DNA from: Amycolatopsis acididurans
Lineage (GTDB): Bacteria; Actinomycetota; Actinomycetes; Mycobacteriales; Pseudonocardiaceae
Length of the DNA: 64,000 nt
Direction of reading: 5' to 3'
Assembly (NCBI RefSeq): GCF_012328925.1
Contig: NZ_JAAXLS010000004.1
Location: 124,001-188,000 of the forward strand
The translations under genes and the position numbers were made by a program. The notes beneath the pieces are model-generated. The model had not been told where the DNA came from, searched no databases, and saw only the letters and a list, made by a program, of their open reading frames with translations. Positions 1 through 8,914 of the stretch are shown one piece after another (the stretch's first letter is position 1; the number at the start of each line of letters is the position of its first letter).

Positions 1-348
1 TTCGTCGCGCTCGCGTCGGCCGCCGGGCACACCGGGCTGTGGCATCTGGCCGGGTACAACGCGGCCAAGCACGCCGTCGTCGGGCTGATCCGCGGCCTGG
101 CCACCGACCTGCGCGGCACCGGTGTCACCGCCACCGCCGTCTCCCCGGGCTCGACCCGCACCGCGATGCTCGACGCGACCGCGGCGCTCTACGACCTCGA
201 GTCCGTCGAGGAGTTCTCCCAGCACCAGCTGGCCGAGCGGCTGCTGGCGCCCGAGGAGGTGGCCGCCGCCGTGTGCTTCCTCTGCGGCGAGCAGTCCTCC
301 GCGATCACCGGCACCGTCGTGCACGCCGACGGGGGATTCACGGCATGA
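1..348 (+). CDS. SDR-family oxidoreductase, 3' part only (mycofactocin-associated type)
   Basis: This is the C-terminal 115 residues of a short-chain dehydrogenase; the start lies outside the window. The catalytic YxxxK motif is visible as YNAAK near residue 19 of the fragment, followed by the usual VSPGSTRT loop and the C-terminal HADGGFTA signature. SDRs of this subfamily bind a non-exchangeable NAD that mycofactocin is thought to recycle. Its stop overlaps the ATG of mftF by four bases (ATGA), so it is co-translated with the mycofactocin biosynthesis genes. The substrate cannot be read from the fragment. Assignment to the mycofactocin-associated SDR group rests on the context and on general sequence character. 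Confidence 0.85.
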   Translation, partial: FVALASAAGHTGLWHLAGYNAAKHAVVGLIRGLATDLRGTGVTATAVSPGSTRTAMLDATAALYDLESVEEFSQHQLAERLLAPEEVAAAVCFLCGEQSSAITGTVVHADGGFTA

Positions 349-1697
349 AGCTGTGGCTGCGGATCGATCCCGGGACCCGGTTTCCGGGCCGGACGATCAT
401 CGGCGGCTCCCCGTTGCGCGTGCTGCGGCTGACCGCGGCCGGGGCCAAGCGCGTCCAGTATTGGCGCGACGGCGGCGAGGTCGGCGACGGCGAGGCCGAA
501 CGGCGGCTCGCGGACAAGCTGATCGACGCCGGGATCGCGCATCCCGAGTACGGGCAGGCCCGCATCACGCCCGCCGACGTCACGATCGTGGTGCCCACCC
601 GGGACGATCCGGTGTCGGTACCCGGCGCCATCGTCGTGGACGACGGCTCGGCCACGCCCGTCCCCGGCGCCACGGCACGCCACCCCGTCTCGCGTGGCCC
701 GGCCGCCGCCCGCAACACCGGCTGGCGCGCGGTGACCACCGAACTCGTCGCCTTCCTCGACGCCGACACCCGCCCGGCGCCCGGCTGGCTGGATCCGCTG
801 CTGCCGCATTTCGAGGACCCGCGTGTGCTGGCCGTGGCGCCCAGAATCGTCAGCGCGCCGGGCGAAACGGTGCTCGAACGGTACGAGCGGGCGCGTTCCG
901 CGCTGGATCTCGGTCCCGCTCCGGCGCAGGTGCGGCCCGGGGCGCGGGTCACCTACGTGCCGACGGCGGCGCTGGTCGTGCGCAGATCGGCGCTGGCCGA
1001 GCTGAACGGGTTCGACGAATCGCTGCGGTTCGGCGAGGACGTCGATTTCGTGTGGCGGCTCGTCGCGCGGGGCGGCCGGGTGCGCTACGAACCCCGTTCG
1101 CGGGTCGTGCACGCGCCGCGCGCCACCTGGCGTGCCTGGGCGCGGCAGCGCTTCGACTACGGAACTTCCGCCGCGCCACTGGCGAAACGGCACGGCCACA
1201 AGACGATGGCACCGGTGCGGGCGTCCGGGTGGACCGCGCTCGCGTGGGGGCTGGCGGCGCTCGGCAGGCCGCGGCTCGGCCTCGCGGTCGCGCTCGGTTC
1301 GGCCGCGGTGTTGCCGCGCAAGCTCGAACCGGCCGGGGTGCCCGCGCGGGAATCGCTGGCGCTCGTGCTGCGCGGTCACCTCGGCGCCGGCGGCTACCTG
1401 TCCGAGGCGCTGACCCGAACCTGGGGTCCTGCCGCGATTCCGTTGCTGCTCACCGGAAAACGCGGCCGTGTCGTGCTCGCGTTCGCCTTGGCCCGTCACC
1501 TGCGCGACTGGTGGCGCGGGAAACCGGACCTCGACCCGGCGCGCTGGCTGCTGGTGCGCGCCGCCGACGACCTCGCCTACGGCATGGGCGTGTGGCGCGG
1601 CTGCGCGCGCGAGCGCACGGTGACACCCCTGCTGCCCGATTTGTCGAACTGGCCGGGGAAAAACCGTGAAGGCCCCCAGGGCGGGCGGGCCACATGA
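345..1697 (+). CDS. mftF: Mycofactocin system glycosyltransferase MftF
   Basis: This 450-residue family 2 glycosyltransferase has a nucleotide-sugar motif VVDDGS near residues 98-102, a DAD metal motif at 139-141 and GEDVDF further on. MftF proteins are about this length and attach beta-1,4-linked glucose units to premycofactocin in the cytoplasm. The N-terminal 80 residues before the GT domain are typical of MftF and not of ordinary GT2 enzymes. The ATG overlaps the upstream SDR stop, and its own stop overlaps the mftE ATG, so the three genes form one translationally coupled unit. The order F then E is the reverse of the Mycobacterium arrangement. mftA-mftD are not in the window and presumably lie upstream. 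Confidence 0.88.
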   Translation: MKLWLRIDPGTRFPGRTIIGGSPLRVLRLTAAGAKRVQYWRDGGEVGDGEAERRLADKLIDAGIAHPEYGQARITPADVTIVVPTRDDPVSVPGAIVVDDGSATPVPGATARHPVSRGPAAARNTGWRAVTTELVAFLDADTRPAPGWLDPLLPHFEDPRVLAVAPRIVSAPGETVLERYERARSALDLGPAPAQVRPGARVTYVPTAALVVRRSALAELNGFDESLRFGEDVDFVWRLVARGGRVRYEPRSRVVHAPRATWRAWARQRFDYGTSAAPLAKRHGHKTMAPVRASGWTALAWGLAALGRPRLGLAVALGSAAVLPRKLEPAGVPARESLALVLRGHLGAGGYLSEALTRTWGPAAIPLLLTGKRGRVVLAFALARHLRDWWRGKPDLDPARWLLVRAADDLAYGMGVWRGCARERTVTPLLPDLSNWPGKNREGPQGGRAT

Positions 1698-2374
1698 CGG
1701 AGCTGGCCGATCTCGCCTGGCCCGAGCTGCCCGACCGGGCGATCCTGCTGATCCCGCTCGGTGCGGTCGAGCAGCACGGGCCGCATCTGCCCTGCACCGT
1801 CGACACCGAGATCGCGACGGCGCTGTGCGCCAGGGTCGCGCGCCGGCGGGACGACGTGGTGGTCGCACCGCCGCTGCCGTTCGGGTCCAGCGGCGAGCAC
1901 GCGGGCTTTCCCGGCACGCTCTCGATCGGCCAGGACGCCACCGAGACCGTGCTGGTGGAGCTGGGCCGCTCCGCCGACGCGTTCGGCGGCGTGCTGTTCG
2001 TCTGCGGGCACGGGGGCAACGCCGTGCCGTTGCGGCGCGCTGTCGCGAAGCTGCGCTACGAGGCCCGGAACGTGCGGGCGTGGGGACCGAGCGGGCCGCC
2101 CGACGACACCCACGCCGGGCGGCTGGAGACGTCGGTGATGCTCGCGCTGCGGCCGGAGGCGGTCCGGCTGGACCGGCTCGAGAAGGGCGTGACGCGGCCG
2201 TTGCCGGACCTGATCGAAGGCCTCCGAACGGGTGGTGTTCGCGCGGTCAGTCCCAACGGCGTGCTCGGCGATCCCACCGGTGCGAGCGCGCAAGAAGGCG
2301 AACGAACATTGGCGGTCTGGGAGAACGCTCTACTTAACGCTGTCGAGACGGCCGCTTCTGATGTCATGATGTAG
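1694..2374 (+). CDS. mftE: Mycofactocin precursor peptide peptidase MftE (creatininase family)
   Basis: This 226-residue creatininase-family metallopeptidase keeps the metal ligands expected of the fold: Glu26 and His28 in GAVEQHGPH, Asp37, and the GHGGN loop. MftE cleaves the decarboxylated, cyclised MftA peptide to release the two-residue product AHDP, the core of mycofactocin. The ATG overlaps the mftF stop (ATGA). Membership follows from the family match plus immediate linkage to mftF. Stand-alone creatininases share the fold, but the neighbours make MftE much more likely. Confidence 0.9.
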   Translation: MTELADLAWPELPDRAILLIPLGAVEQHGPHLPCTVDTEIATALCARVARRRDDVVVAPPLPFGSSGEHAGFPGTLSIGQDATETVLVELGRSADAFGGVLFVCGHGGNAVPLRRAVAKLRYEARNVRAWGPSGPPDDTHAGRLETSVMLALRPEAVRLDRLEKGVTRPLPDLIEGLRTGGVRAVSPNGVLGDPTGASAQEGERTLAVWENALLNAVETAASDVMM

Positions 2375-2417
2375 CGGTCCGCGCCTGCGACCCACGTCAC
2401 AAAGAGGTGATCCGGCA

Positions 2418-3530
2418 GTGAAGACGAAAGCCGCTGTCCTGCACGACGCTCACAAGCCGTTCGAGATCGAAGAACTCGAACTCGACGGCCCGCGCGACGG
2501 CGAGGTCCTGATCAAGTACACCGCAGCCGGGCTTTGCCACTCGGACCTGCACCTGATCGACAACGACCTGGTACCGCGCTTCCCCATCATCGGCGGCCAC
2601 GAGGGCGCCGGCGTGATCGAGGACGTCGGCCCCGGCGTCACCAAGGTCAAGCCCGGCGACCATGTGGTCTGCAGCTTCATCCCCAACTGCGGAACCTGCC
2701 GCTACTGCGCCACCGGCCGCTCCAACCTGTGCGACATGGGCGCCACCATCCTCGACGGCGGGATGCCCGACGGCACCTTCCGCTTCCACCGCGGCGGCAC
2801 CGACTACGGCGCCATGTGCATGCTCGGCACGTTCGCCGAGCGGGCCACCATCTCCCAGCACTCGGTCGTCAAGGTGGACGAGTCGCTGCCGCTGGAGACG
2901 GCCGTGCTGGTCGGCTGCGGCGTGCCCACCGGCTGGGGCACGGCCAACTACGCGGGCGGTGTCCGCGCCGGCGACACCGTCGTCATCTACGGGATCGGCG
3001 GTATCGGCATCAACGCGGTGCAGGGCGCCGCGCACGCCGGGGCGGCCAACGTGATCGTGGTCGACCCGGTGGCGTTCAAGCGCGACACGGCGATGAAGCT
3101 CGGCGCGACGCACGCCTACGCCAGTGCCGACGAGGCCGCCGCGAAGATCGTCGAGCTGACCTACGGGCAGATGGCCGACCAGGCGCTGATCACCGTCGGC
3201 ACCGTGGAGGAGCAGGTCGTCACCGACGCCTTCAACGCCGTCGGCAAGGGCGGCGTCGTGGTCATCACCGGCCTGGCGAACCCGGAGAAGCTGACCGTGC
3301 ACCTCTCCGGCGGCGTGATGACGCTGTTCGAGAAGACGGTCAAGGGCACGCTGTTCGGGTCGGCCAACCCGCAGTACGACATCGTGCGCCTGCTCCGGCT
3401 GTACCAGGCGGGGCACGTCAAGCTCGACGAGCTGGTGACCCGGCGGTACACGCTGGAGCAGGTCAACGAGGGCTACCAGGACCTGCGCGACGGCAAGAAC
3501 ATCCGCGGCGTGATCACGCACGGAGCCTGA
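2418..3530 (+). CDS. NDMA-dependent (mycofactocin-coupled) zinc alcohol dehydrogenase
   Basis: This 370-residue medium-chain alcohol dehydrogenase has catalytic zinc ligands Cys40 and His61 (GLCHSD, GGHEGAG) and four structural zinc cysteines at 91, 94, 97 and 105. The Rossmann glycine motif is GIGGIGINAVQGA. The sequence matches the nicotinoprotein group first studied as N,N-dimethyl-4-nitrosoaniline-dependent dehydrogenases, which hold NAD(H) tightly and pass electrons to mycofactocin. It lies 43 bases after mftE with a ribosome site (aaagagg) before the ATG. The likely role is oxidation of a primary alcohol in the cytoplasm with mycofactocin as electron acceptor. The substrate is unknown. 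Confidence 0.88.
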   Translation: MKTKAAVLHDAHKPFEIEELELDGPRDGEVLIKYTAAGLCHSDLHLIDNDLVPRFPIIGGHEGAGVIEDVGPGVTKVKPGDHVVCSFIPNCGTCRYCATGRSNLCDMGATILDGGMPDGTFRFHRGGTDYGAMCMLGTFAERATISQHSVVKVDESLPLETAVLVGCGVPTGWGTANYAGGVRAGDTVVIYGIGGIGINAVQGAAHAGAANVIVVDPVAFKRDTAMKLGATHAYASADEAAAKIVELTYGQMADQALITVGTVEEQVVTDAFNAVGKGGVVVITGLANPEKLTVHLSGGVMTLFEKTVKGTLFGSANPQYDIVRLLRLYQAGHVKLDELVTRRYTLEQVNEGYQDLRDGKNIRGVITHGA

Positions 3531-3548
3531 CCCGCACGGGCGAGACCT

Positions 3549-3591
3549 GAGGGACCCCCTCGTGGCGCTGTGAGCCACGAGGGGGTCCCTC
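3549..3591 (+). terminator. Strong hairpin terminator after the mycofactocin/ADH operon
   Basis: A perfect 18-bp stem (GAGGGACCCCCTCGTGGC with its complement at 3574-3591) encloses a 7-base loop, starting 19 bases after the ADH stop. There is no U-tract. It belongs to the same GAGGGACCC hairpin type as the one at 55242. Confidence 0.8.
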
Positions 3592-3832
3592 ACGTCATTC
3601 CGGCGTCACCCGACGCCGAGGTTGCACAACGTTTGGCTGTGGTGGCGTCACATTTTTGTGGCACGTTGGTGTTACCTCGTGACAGAACTTACGGGACACT
3701 GCTACAGATCGTTGACCTTTAACGAGCGTCCTCCTTATCGTGACCGCGGTCATAGCCCGAGGACGCGCTGTTGGCCTGGCTGATCCTCGCGCGTTGACCT
3801 TTCCCGGTTCCGCATTCCTGAGAGGACAGTCG
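3592..3832 (+). promoter_or_regulatory. Upstream region of the molybdenum oxidoreductase operon
   Basis: This AT-richer stretch has no convincing gene. A possible promoter is TTGACC at 3712-3717, an 18-base spacer and TATCGT at 3736-3741. The 10-mer GTTGACCTTT occurs twice (3711 and 3793). A ribosome site AGAGGA at 3821-3826 precedes the chosen ATG at 3833. The promoter is a reading by eye only. Confidence 0.35.
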
Positions 3833-6157
3833 ATGGCGAATCACCGTCGATCGCCGCTGCACAGCCTGGAGGACTCGGGCGGTGTGCAGCGACGCCGTTT
3901 CCTCGGCTACCTGCTTGCCGCCCCCACGCTCGCTGTCGCCGCCCAGATCGGTTTGGACAGTGCGAGCCCCGGTGTCGCGAGCGCGGCGATCCCTTCCCCA
4001 CCAGAGCCTTCGGATCTGTTCGATCTCGGTGACGCGCTCACCGCGGCGGCGATGCCGACCTCCAACCTGATCGTGATCCAGATGAACCGGGACGGCACCG
4101 CGTCCTTCGCCGTGCCGCGCGCCGAGGTGGGGCAGGGCATCACCACCACCATGGCGATGCTGATCGCGGACGAGATGGACCTGCCGCTGGACAAGGTGCA
4201 CGTCACGCTCGCCGACGCGCGCCCGGAACTGCTGTTCAACCAGCTCACCGGTGGCTCGAACTCGGTGCGCTCGCTCTACCAGCCGGTACGCACCGCGGCG
4301 GCGGTCGCGCGCGCCAGGCTGCTGAGCACGGCCGCGAAGCAATGGGGCGTGCAACCGTCCTCTTTGTCCGTCCAAAACGGCGTGATCTCCTCGCGCAACG
4401 GCAAGCAGGCGACCTACGGCTCGCTGGCCGAGGCCGCCGCGAGCAGCCGCACCGAGCAGGTCGCCGCGCAGCCGAAGGCCGCGAACACGTTCAAGATCGT
4501 CGGTACGCCGCAGAACCGGATCGACGCCCGTGACGCCGTGACCGGCCGCAAGCAGTTCACCATGGACCTGCAGGTCCCCGGCGCGAAGCCGACCATGGTG
4601 TGCCGCCCGCCGACGATCAACGGCACCGTCAAGTCCGTGCAGAACCTGGCGCAGGTCAAGGCGATGCCCGGGATCACCGACGTCGTCGTGATCTCCAGCG
4701 GGGTCGCGGTGCGGGGCGAGACGATCACGCACTGCACGGACGCCGTGCGCGCCCTCAAGGTCAACTGGGGCCCCGGCTCGGTGGACGGCGAGTCCGACGA
4801 CACGGTGCTGCAGAAGCTGCGTGCGGCCACGCTGCCGATGGCGGTGCCGCCGGTGCTGACCAACTCGATGGACGGCGAGTTCGTGTTCGCCTTCTCCAGC
4901 AACAGCGCGCTGGAGACCAACTGCGCGGTCGCCGACGTGCGGCCGGACCGGGCCGAGATCTGGTCCGGGCTCAAGGCGCCGATCACCACGCAGGAGGACG
5001 TCGCCACGATGTGCGGCCTGCCGGTGAACGCGGTGAAGGTGCACGTCATGCAGGGTGGCGGTTCCTTCGGCCGCAAGCTCTTCGGTGACGCGGCGCTGGA
5101 GGCCGCCGAGATCTCGAAGAAGATCGGCAAGCCGGTCAAGCTGATGTGGCACCGCACCGACGACTTCCGGCACGGCCGCGCGCACCCGATGTCGCTGTCC
5201 CGGATCAGGGTGAACTACGCCGCGGGCAACGTGGTCAGCTACGAGCAGCGGCACACCAGCTCGTCCACCGAATGGGACCACGGCCTCGGCGAGATCCTCA
5301 CCTCGGTCGCGGCCAAGCTGCCCCCGGGCCAGATGGGCTTCTCCCAGACGGTGTTCGACCTGTCCCAGTCGGTGCCCTACAACTTCGGTGTCACCACGCA
5401 GCTGCTCAACGAGGTGACGCTGGGGTTCCACACCGGCAGCATGCGCAACGTGTACTCGCCGAACGTGACCTGCGCCCGCGAGCTGATGGTGGACCAGCTG
5501 GCCGCGAAGTTCGGGCAGGACCCGCTGGAGTTCCGGCTGTCGTTCATCAAGGAGGAACGGTTCCGCGCGGCGCTGAAGAAGGTCGCCGAGGTCGGGCAGT
5601 GGGGCCGCAAGATGCCGGCGGGCACGGCGCAGGCCATCGCCTTCCACTCGGAGTACAAGAGCTGCAGCGCGGTGCTGATGGAGATCGACTGCCGTCCGCA
5701 GACGGTCAACCGCAAGATCCGCGAGGCGGTCACCGGCCCGCGCATCACCAAGGCGGTCATGGCCGTGGACGCGGGGCTGCCGATCAACCCCAAGGGCCTC
5801 GAGGCACAGATGCTGGGCTGCATCAACGACGGCATCGGCCTCGCGCTGACCGAGAGCCTGCACATCGACAAGGGGCTGCCGCTGGAGGGCAGCTGGGACA
5901 ACTTCTTCTACACCCGGCAGTGGAACACGCCGCCGGACACGCAGGTCATCGTGATGCCGCCGAACGGGGAGCCGGGCGGTGCCGGGGAGCTGGGCGTCGC
6001 CAGCTCGTTCGCGGCCGCCGCGTGTGCCTACGGGCGGGCGATGGGCAAGATGCCGACGATGTTCCCGATCAACCACGGCACCTTGAGCTTCGAGCCGCTG
6101 CCGCGCGTTCCGTCCATTCCCGACTCGCCGACCGACGGCCTGAAGTACGCGTATTAG
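3833..6157 (+). CDS. Molybdopterin-dependent oxidoreductase large subunit (IorB/aldehyde oxidase type), Tat-exported
   Basis: This 774-residue protein is a xanthine-oxidase-family catalytic subunit. The ATG at 3833 follows AGAGGA and puts a twin-arginine signal (RRRFLGYLL, about residues 20-28, then a hydrophobic stretch) at the N-terminus, so the enzyme is probably exported folded. The MGQ-like loop is VGQGI, the cofactor-binding loop is MQGGGSFGRK, and the catalytic glutamate lies in GEPGGAGELG near the C-terminus. The domain order and the separate 2Fe-2S subunit downstream match two-subunit isoquinoline oxidoreductase or aldehyde dehydrogenase types. Following an alcohol dehydrogenase, an aldehyde substrate is plausible, but this is inference. 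Confidence 0.85.
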   Translation: MANHRRSPLHSLEDSGGVQRRRFLGYLLAAPTLAVAAQIGLDSASPGVASAAIPSPPEPSDLFDLGDALTAAAMPTSNLIVIQMNRDGTASFAVPRAEVGQGITTTMAMLIADEMDLPLDKVHVTLADARPELLFNQLTGGSNSVRSLYQPVRTAAAVARARLLSTAAKQWGVQPSSLSVQNGVISSRNGKQATYGSLAEAAASSRTEQVAAQPKAANTFKIVGTPQNRIDARDAVTGRKQFTMDLQVPGAKPTMVCRPPTINGTVKSVQNLAQVKAMPGITDVVVISSGVAVRGETITHCTDAVRALKVNWGPGSVDGESDDTVLQKLRAATLPMAVPPVLTNSMDGEFVFAFSSNSALETNCAVADVRPDRAEIWSGLKAPITTQEDVATMCGLPVNAVKVHVMQGGGSFGRKLFGDAALEAAEISKKIGKPVKLMWHRTDDFRHGRAHPMSLSRIRVNYAAGNVVSYEQRHTSSSTEWDHGLGEILTSVAAKLPPGQMGFSQTVFDLSQSVPYNFGVTTQLLNEVTLGFHTGSMRNVYSPNVTCARELMVDQLAAKFGQDPLEFRLSFIKEERFRAALKKVAEVGQWGRKMPAGTAQAIAFHSEYKSCSAVLMEIDCRPQTVNRKIREAVTGPRITKAVMAVDAGLPINPKGLEAQMLGCINDGIGLALTESLHIDKGLPLEGSWDNFFYTRQWNTPPDTQVIVMPPNGEPGGAGELGVASSFAAAACAYGRAMGKMPTMFPINHGTLSFEPLPRVPSIPDSPTDGLKYAY

Positions 6158-6262
6158 GGCAATGCTCGTAAGCGGCGGAGCCGCTTGCTGTGAGGACGGC
6201 GGCGGGCACCGCTGCGGGCACCGCCACGCAACCCACACTCAAACAGTCTCTAGGAGCTTTTC

Positions 6263-6739
6263 GTGTCTAAACACTCGTTCATCCTCAACGGCAAGCAGGT
6301 CACGGTGGACACGGAGGACAACGTGCGCCTGCTGTGGGTGCTGCGTGACCTGCTCGGCGTCACCGGCCCCAAGTACGGGTGCGGGCTCGACGTCTGCAAG
6401 GCCTGCACCAGCCACATCAACGGCAAGGCGTTCAACCCCTGCTCGGTGCAGGTGTCCGACATCAAGCCGACCGACGAGATCACCACGATCGAGGGTCTGG
6501 AGGACCCGAAGACCGGCCAGCTGCACCCGATGCAGGAGGCGTGGCTGGAGCACGACGTCGCGCAGTGCGGCTACTGCCAGCCGGGCCAGATCATGGCGGC
6601 GATCGCGAAGGTCCGGCAGGCCAAGTCCGAAGGCCACGAGATCGGCGACTCGGACTTCGACGAGATCCGCAACATCTGCCGGTGCGGTACCTATCACCGG
6701 ATCAGGGAAGCCATCAAGAGCGCGGCCACAAAGATGTAA
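6263..6739 (+). CDS. 2Fe-2S small subunit of the molybdenum oxidoreductase (IorA type)
   Basis: This 158-residue protein has the two 2Fe-2S domains of xanthine-oxidase-family small subunits. The plant-type cluster cysteines are in YGCGLDVCKAC and NPCS, and the alpha-helical cluster in CGYCQPGQ and CRCGTYHRIREAI. It starts with GTG after AGGAGC at 6252-6257. It has no signal peptide and probably leaves the cell by hitch-hiking on the Tat signal of the large subunit. It would carry electrons from the molybdenum site to an outside acceptor. The large subunit is 105 bases upstream. Confidence 0.87.
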   Translation: MSKHSFILNGKQVTVDTEDNVRLLWVLRDLLGVTGPKYGCGLDVCKACTSHINGKAFNPCSVQVSDIKPTDEITTIEGLEDPKTGQLHPMQEAWLEHDVAQCGYCQPGQIMAAIAKVRQAKSEGHEIGDSDFDEIRNICRCGTYHRIREAIKSAATKM

Positions 6740-6757
6740 TTCCGCATCAGCGGCAGG

Positions 6758-6790
6758 AAAGCCCCGCAATCTCCGTGGTTGCGGGGCTTT
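6758..6790 (+). terminator. Rho-independent terminator
   Basis: A 12-bp stem AAAGCCCCGCAA / TTGCGGGGCTTT with a 9-base loop lies 19 bases after the 2Fe-2S subunit stop and separates that operon from the PucR-type regulator. Confidence 0.8.
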
Positions 6791-6872
6791 CTGCTGCCAG
6801 CGCGCCAAGTGTCGCTGAGTCGTGTTAGATGACCACTTCAGGGCCTCGACGAGGAGGACCGGAAGCGACACG

Positions 6873-8084
6873 GTGAGGGAAATGCGGTATCAGGGTGCCG
6901 AGCCCGCCGTGGCGGAACTGGCCGCCGCGGTGTGGGCGCGGATGCCGGACATGATCGAATCCACGTACGCCAAGATCATCGACGAGATGGCGGTCTATCG
7001 CGACGAAACGTTCGTGTCCCATCGGGACCTGTGGGTCTCCTGCGACTCGAATCTGTCTTTTCTGTTGCGGGCACTGGAAAAACCGGAACCGCCGGATTTG
7101 TCCAAAGCGGCCGAAACCGGCCGGGAGCGTGCTCGGCAGGGTGCGCCACTGCCGGAGATGCTGCGGGCCTTCCGGATCGGCTTCACCGAGGTGTGGCAAC
7201 GGTTCGTGGACTTCGGCGGGGACGACACCGCGACGGTCGTGGTGGCCACGCGGGCGATCTGGGCCCTGATGGACGACTACATCGAGGTGCTCACCACGAC
7301 CTACCGGCAGACGCTCGCGGAGATCACCCGGCGTGACCACGAGCGCAGGCTGGCGCTGGTGGAGGCGCTGTTCGCGGGCGGCACCGCTACCGAGGGCACG
7401 CTGTGGGACATCGCACGCGTACTGGACCTCAATCTCGACGGCACGTTCCTCGTGGTGGCCGCGGAAACCCCGAGCCTGGGCCGGGAACCGTTGCCGGGTA
7501 TGGAGAAAGCGCTGCGCGACCGGCATCACGCGTCGGCGTGGCGGCTCAGCCCGGACCTGCAGGTCGGTGTCGTGTCCCTGCGTGACCCGTCCGCGGCCGA
7601 TCCGGTCATGAAGCTGCTCAAGGAAAACGCGACCGGCCGGATCGGGGTGAGCCCGGTGTTCACCGGCCTCGGCAACACCGCGCGCGCCCTGCATCTGGCG
7701 CGGGTGGCGCTGTCCAGCCTGATGCCGGGCACCCCGGGCATCGTGCAGTTCACCGAATCGCCGCTGGCGGGTCTGGTCGCGAGTGACCCGGAAGCGTCGG
7801 CGCAGCTGGCGCACCAGGTGCTACGGCCGGTGCTGGCGCTGCCCAGGGAGGACCGCAACGTGCTGCTGCTGACGCTGCGGGCGTGGTTCGACTGCGGCGG
7901 GTCCACGAAACTCACCGCCGAGCGCGTCTACTGCCACCCGAACACGGTGCGCCACCGGCTCAAACGGATCACCGAAGAGCTGGGCCGTTCGCTGTCGGAT
8001 CCGGCCGACGTCGCGGAACTGGGCACCGCGCTGCGCGCGCTGTCCATGTTCCCCGACGCCGCGCACCTGCCCGCGGTCTCCTAG
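6873..8084 (+). CDS. PucR/CdaR-type transcriptional regulator
   Basis: The product has 403 residues with an alpha-helical N-terminal sensory half, a central GGDEF-derived region and a C-terminal PucR-type helix-turn-helix (LTAERVYCHPNTVRHRLKRI, about residues 348-367). The GTG at 6873 is chosen because GGAAG at 6861-6865 sits at good spacing; an ATG at 6882 is the alternative. Regulators of this family often control neighbouring catabolic genes. The oxidoreductase operon immediately upstream is the obvious candidate target, although a terminator lies between them. The ligand is not predictable. Confidence 0.8.
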   Translation: MREMRYQGAEPAVAELAAAVWARMPDMIESTYAKIIDEMAVYRDETFVSHRDLWVSCDSNLSFLLRALEKPEPPDLSKAAETGRERARQGAPLPEMLRAFRIGFTEVWQRFVDFGGDDTATVVVATRAIWALMDDYIEVLTTTYRQTLAEITRRDHERRLALVEALFAGGTATEGTLWDIARVLDLNLDGTFLVVAAETPSLGREPLPGMEKALRDRHHASAWRLSPDLQVGVVSLRDPSAADPVMKLLKENATGRIGVSPVFTGLGNTARALHLARVALSSLMPGTPGIVQFTESPLAGLVASDPEASAQLAHQVLRPVLALPREDRNVLLLTLRAWFDCGGSTKLTAERVYCHPNTVRHRLKRITEELGRSLSDPADVAELGTALRALSMFPDAAHLPAVS

Positions 8085-8089
8085 CGCGC

Positions 8090-8353
8090 TTACTTCTCGT
8101 CCAGCTTCCTGCCGGTCGTGCGCTCGTAGGCCTCGGCGCCGCCGCGGTCGACGGCCGCCTTGACGACGCCGAAGATCGCGCCCTGCAGCGCCGCCGCGAG
8201 CAGCACCTCGCGGATGGCGTGCTCGGTCGAGGTCGCCCTCGGTGCCTCGTCCTCACCGGAGATGGCCTTCCACGACTTCTTGAACACCGCACCCGCCAGT
8301 ACCCCGCCGAGCGCGCTCACGATCATGCTGAGTGGCTTGTAGAGCAGCTTCAT
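8090..8353 (-). CDS. DUF4235 membrane-associated small protein
   Basis: The 87-residue product starts MKLLYKPLSMIVSALGGVLAG, one hydrophobic segment, then has a charged middle and a second apolar helix (LLAAALQGAIFGVVKAAV). This matches the actinobacterial DUF4235 family in size and order. The ATG at 8353 is preferred over the GTG at 8491 because the family begins at this position and the longer start would overlap the divergent cold-shock gene. Function unknown. It is convergent with the PucR regulator, with only five bases between them. Confidence 0.72.
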   Translation of the reverse strand: MKLLYKPLSMIVSALGGVLAGAVFKKSWKAISGEDEAPRATSTEHAIREVLLAAALQGAIFGVVKAAVDRGGAEAYERTTGRKLDEK

Positions 8354-8483
8354 TCCCGCAGCGATACCCGTTCTGGCACGATTCACACGGCGCCGCCACC
8401 GTTGTGTGAACCTGTGCGAGGGAGTAAGTTGGCGCGATGTTGCGGGGCGGGGCACGCCCCAGATTCGATGACGGGGTTCGCTG

Positions 8484-8852
8484 GTGGTCACGGGTAAAGT
8501 CGTTCGTTTCGACGAGATTCGCGGTTATGGGTTCGTGACGCCGGACGGTGGCGGCGAGGACGTCTTCGTGCACGTCAACGACCTCGAAACGGACAAGCGG
8601 CTGATCGGCCCCGGCGCGGTCGTCGAGTTCACTGTGGAGGATGGCGAGCGCGGCCCCAAGGCGTCGAACGTCCGGGTGGTCCGCAACGCGCGCCCCGCCG
8701 AGGACTTCTTCGTGCCCGGCATGGAGTTCCGCGAGGAGCTGACCGAGGCGCTGCTGACCGGGGTGCCGAGCCTGACCGCCGAGCAGCTGCTGCGCGTCCG
8801 CAAGATCGTTCTCGACGTCGTGCACGACCGCGGCTGGCTCGACGAAGAGTAG
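8484..8852 (+). CDS. Cold-shock-domain protein with C-terminal extension
   Basis: The N-terminal 65 residues are a cold-shock domain with RNP1-like GYGFVTPD and RNP2-like VFVHV motifs, binding single-stranded RNA or DNA. Unlike the 67-residue CspA type, this 122-residue protein adds an acidic helical C-terminal domain of about 55 residues, seen in a group of actinobacterial paralogues. Translation starts at GTG 8484. It probably acts as an RNA chaperone, and the role of the extension is unknown. Confidence 0.85.
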   Translation: MVTGKVVRFDEIRGYGFVTPDGGGEDVFVHVNDLETDKRLIGPGAVVEFTVEDGERGPKASNVRVVRNARPAEDFFVPGMEFREELTEALLTGVPSLTAEQLLRVRKIVLDVVHDRGWLDEE

Positions 8853-8914
8853 GTTTGCCCGTTCTTCTCCCGGCTATCCGGCAAAACAGTTGCCGGATGA
8901 GGGAGAGGAAGACG

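Noticed and set aside
3719-6238. Open minus-strand frame of 839 codons opposite the molybdenum oxidoreductase
   Set aside because: It is a GC-rich shadow with His/Arg/Gly/Asp-rich low-complexity translation and no domain, while the opposite strand encodes a recognised enzyme with all motifs.
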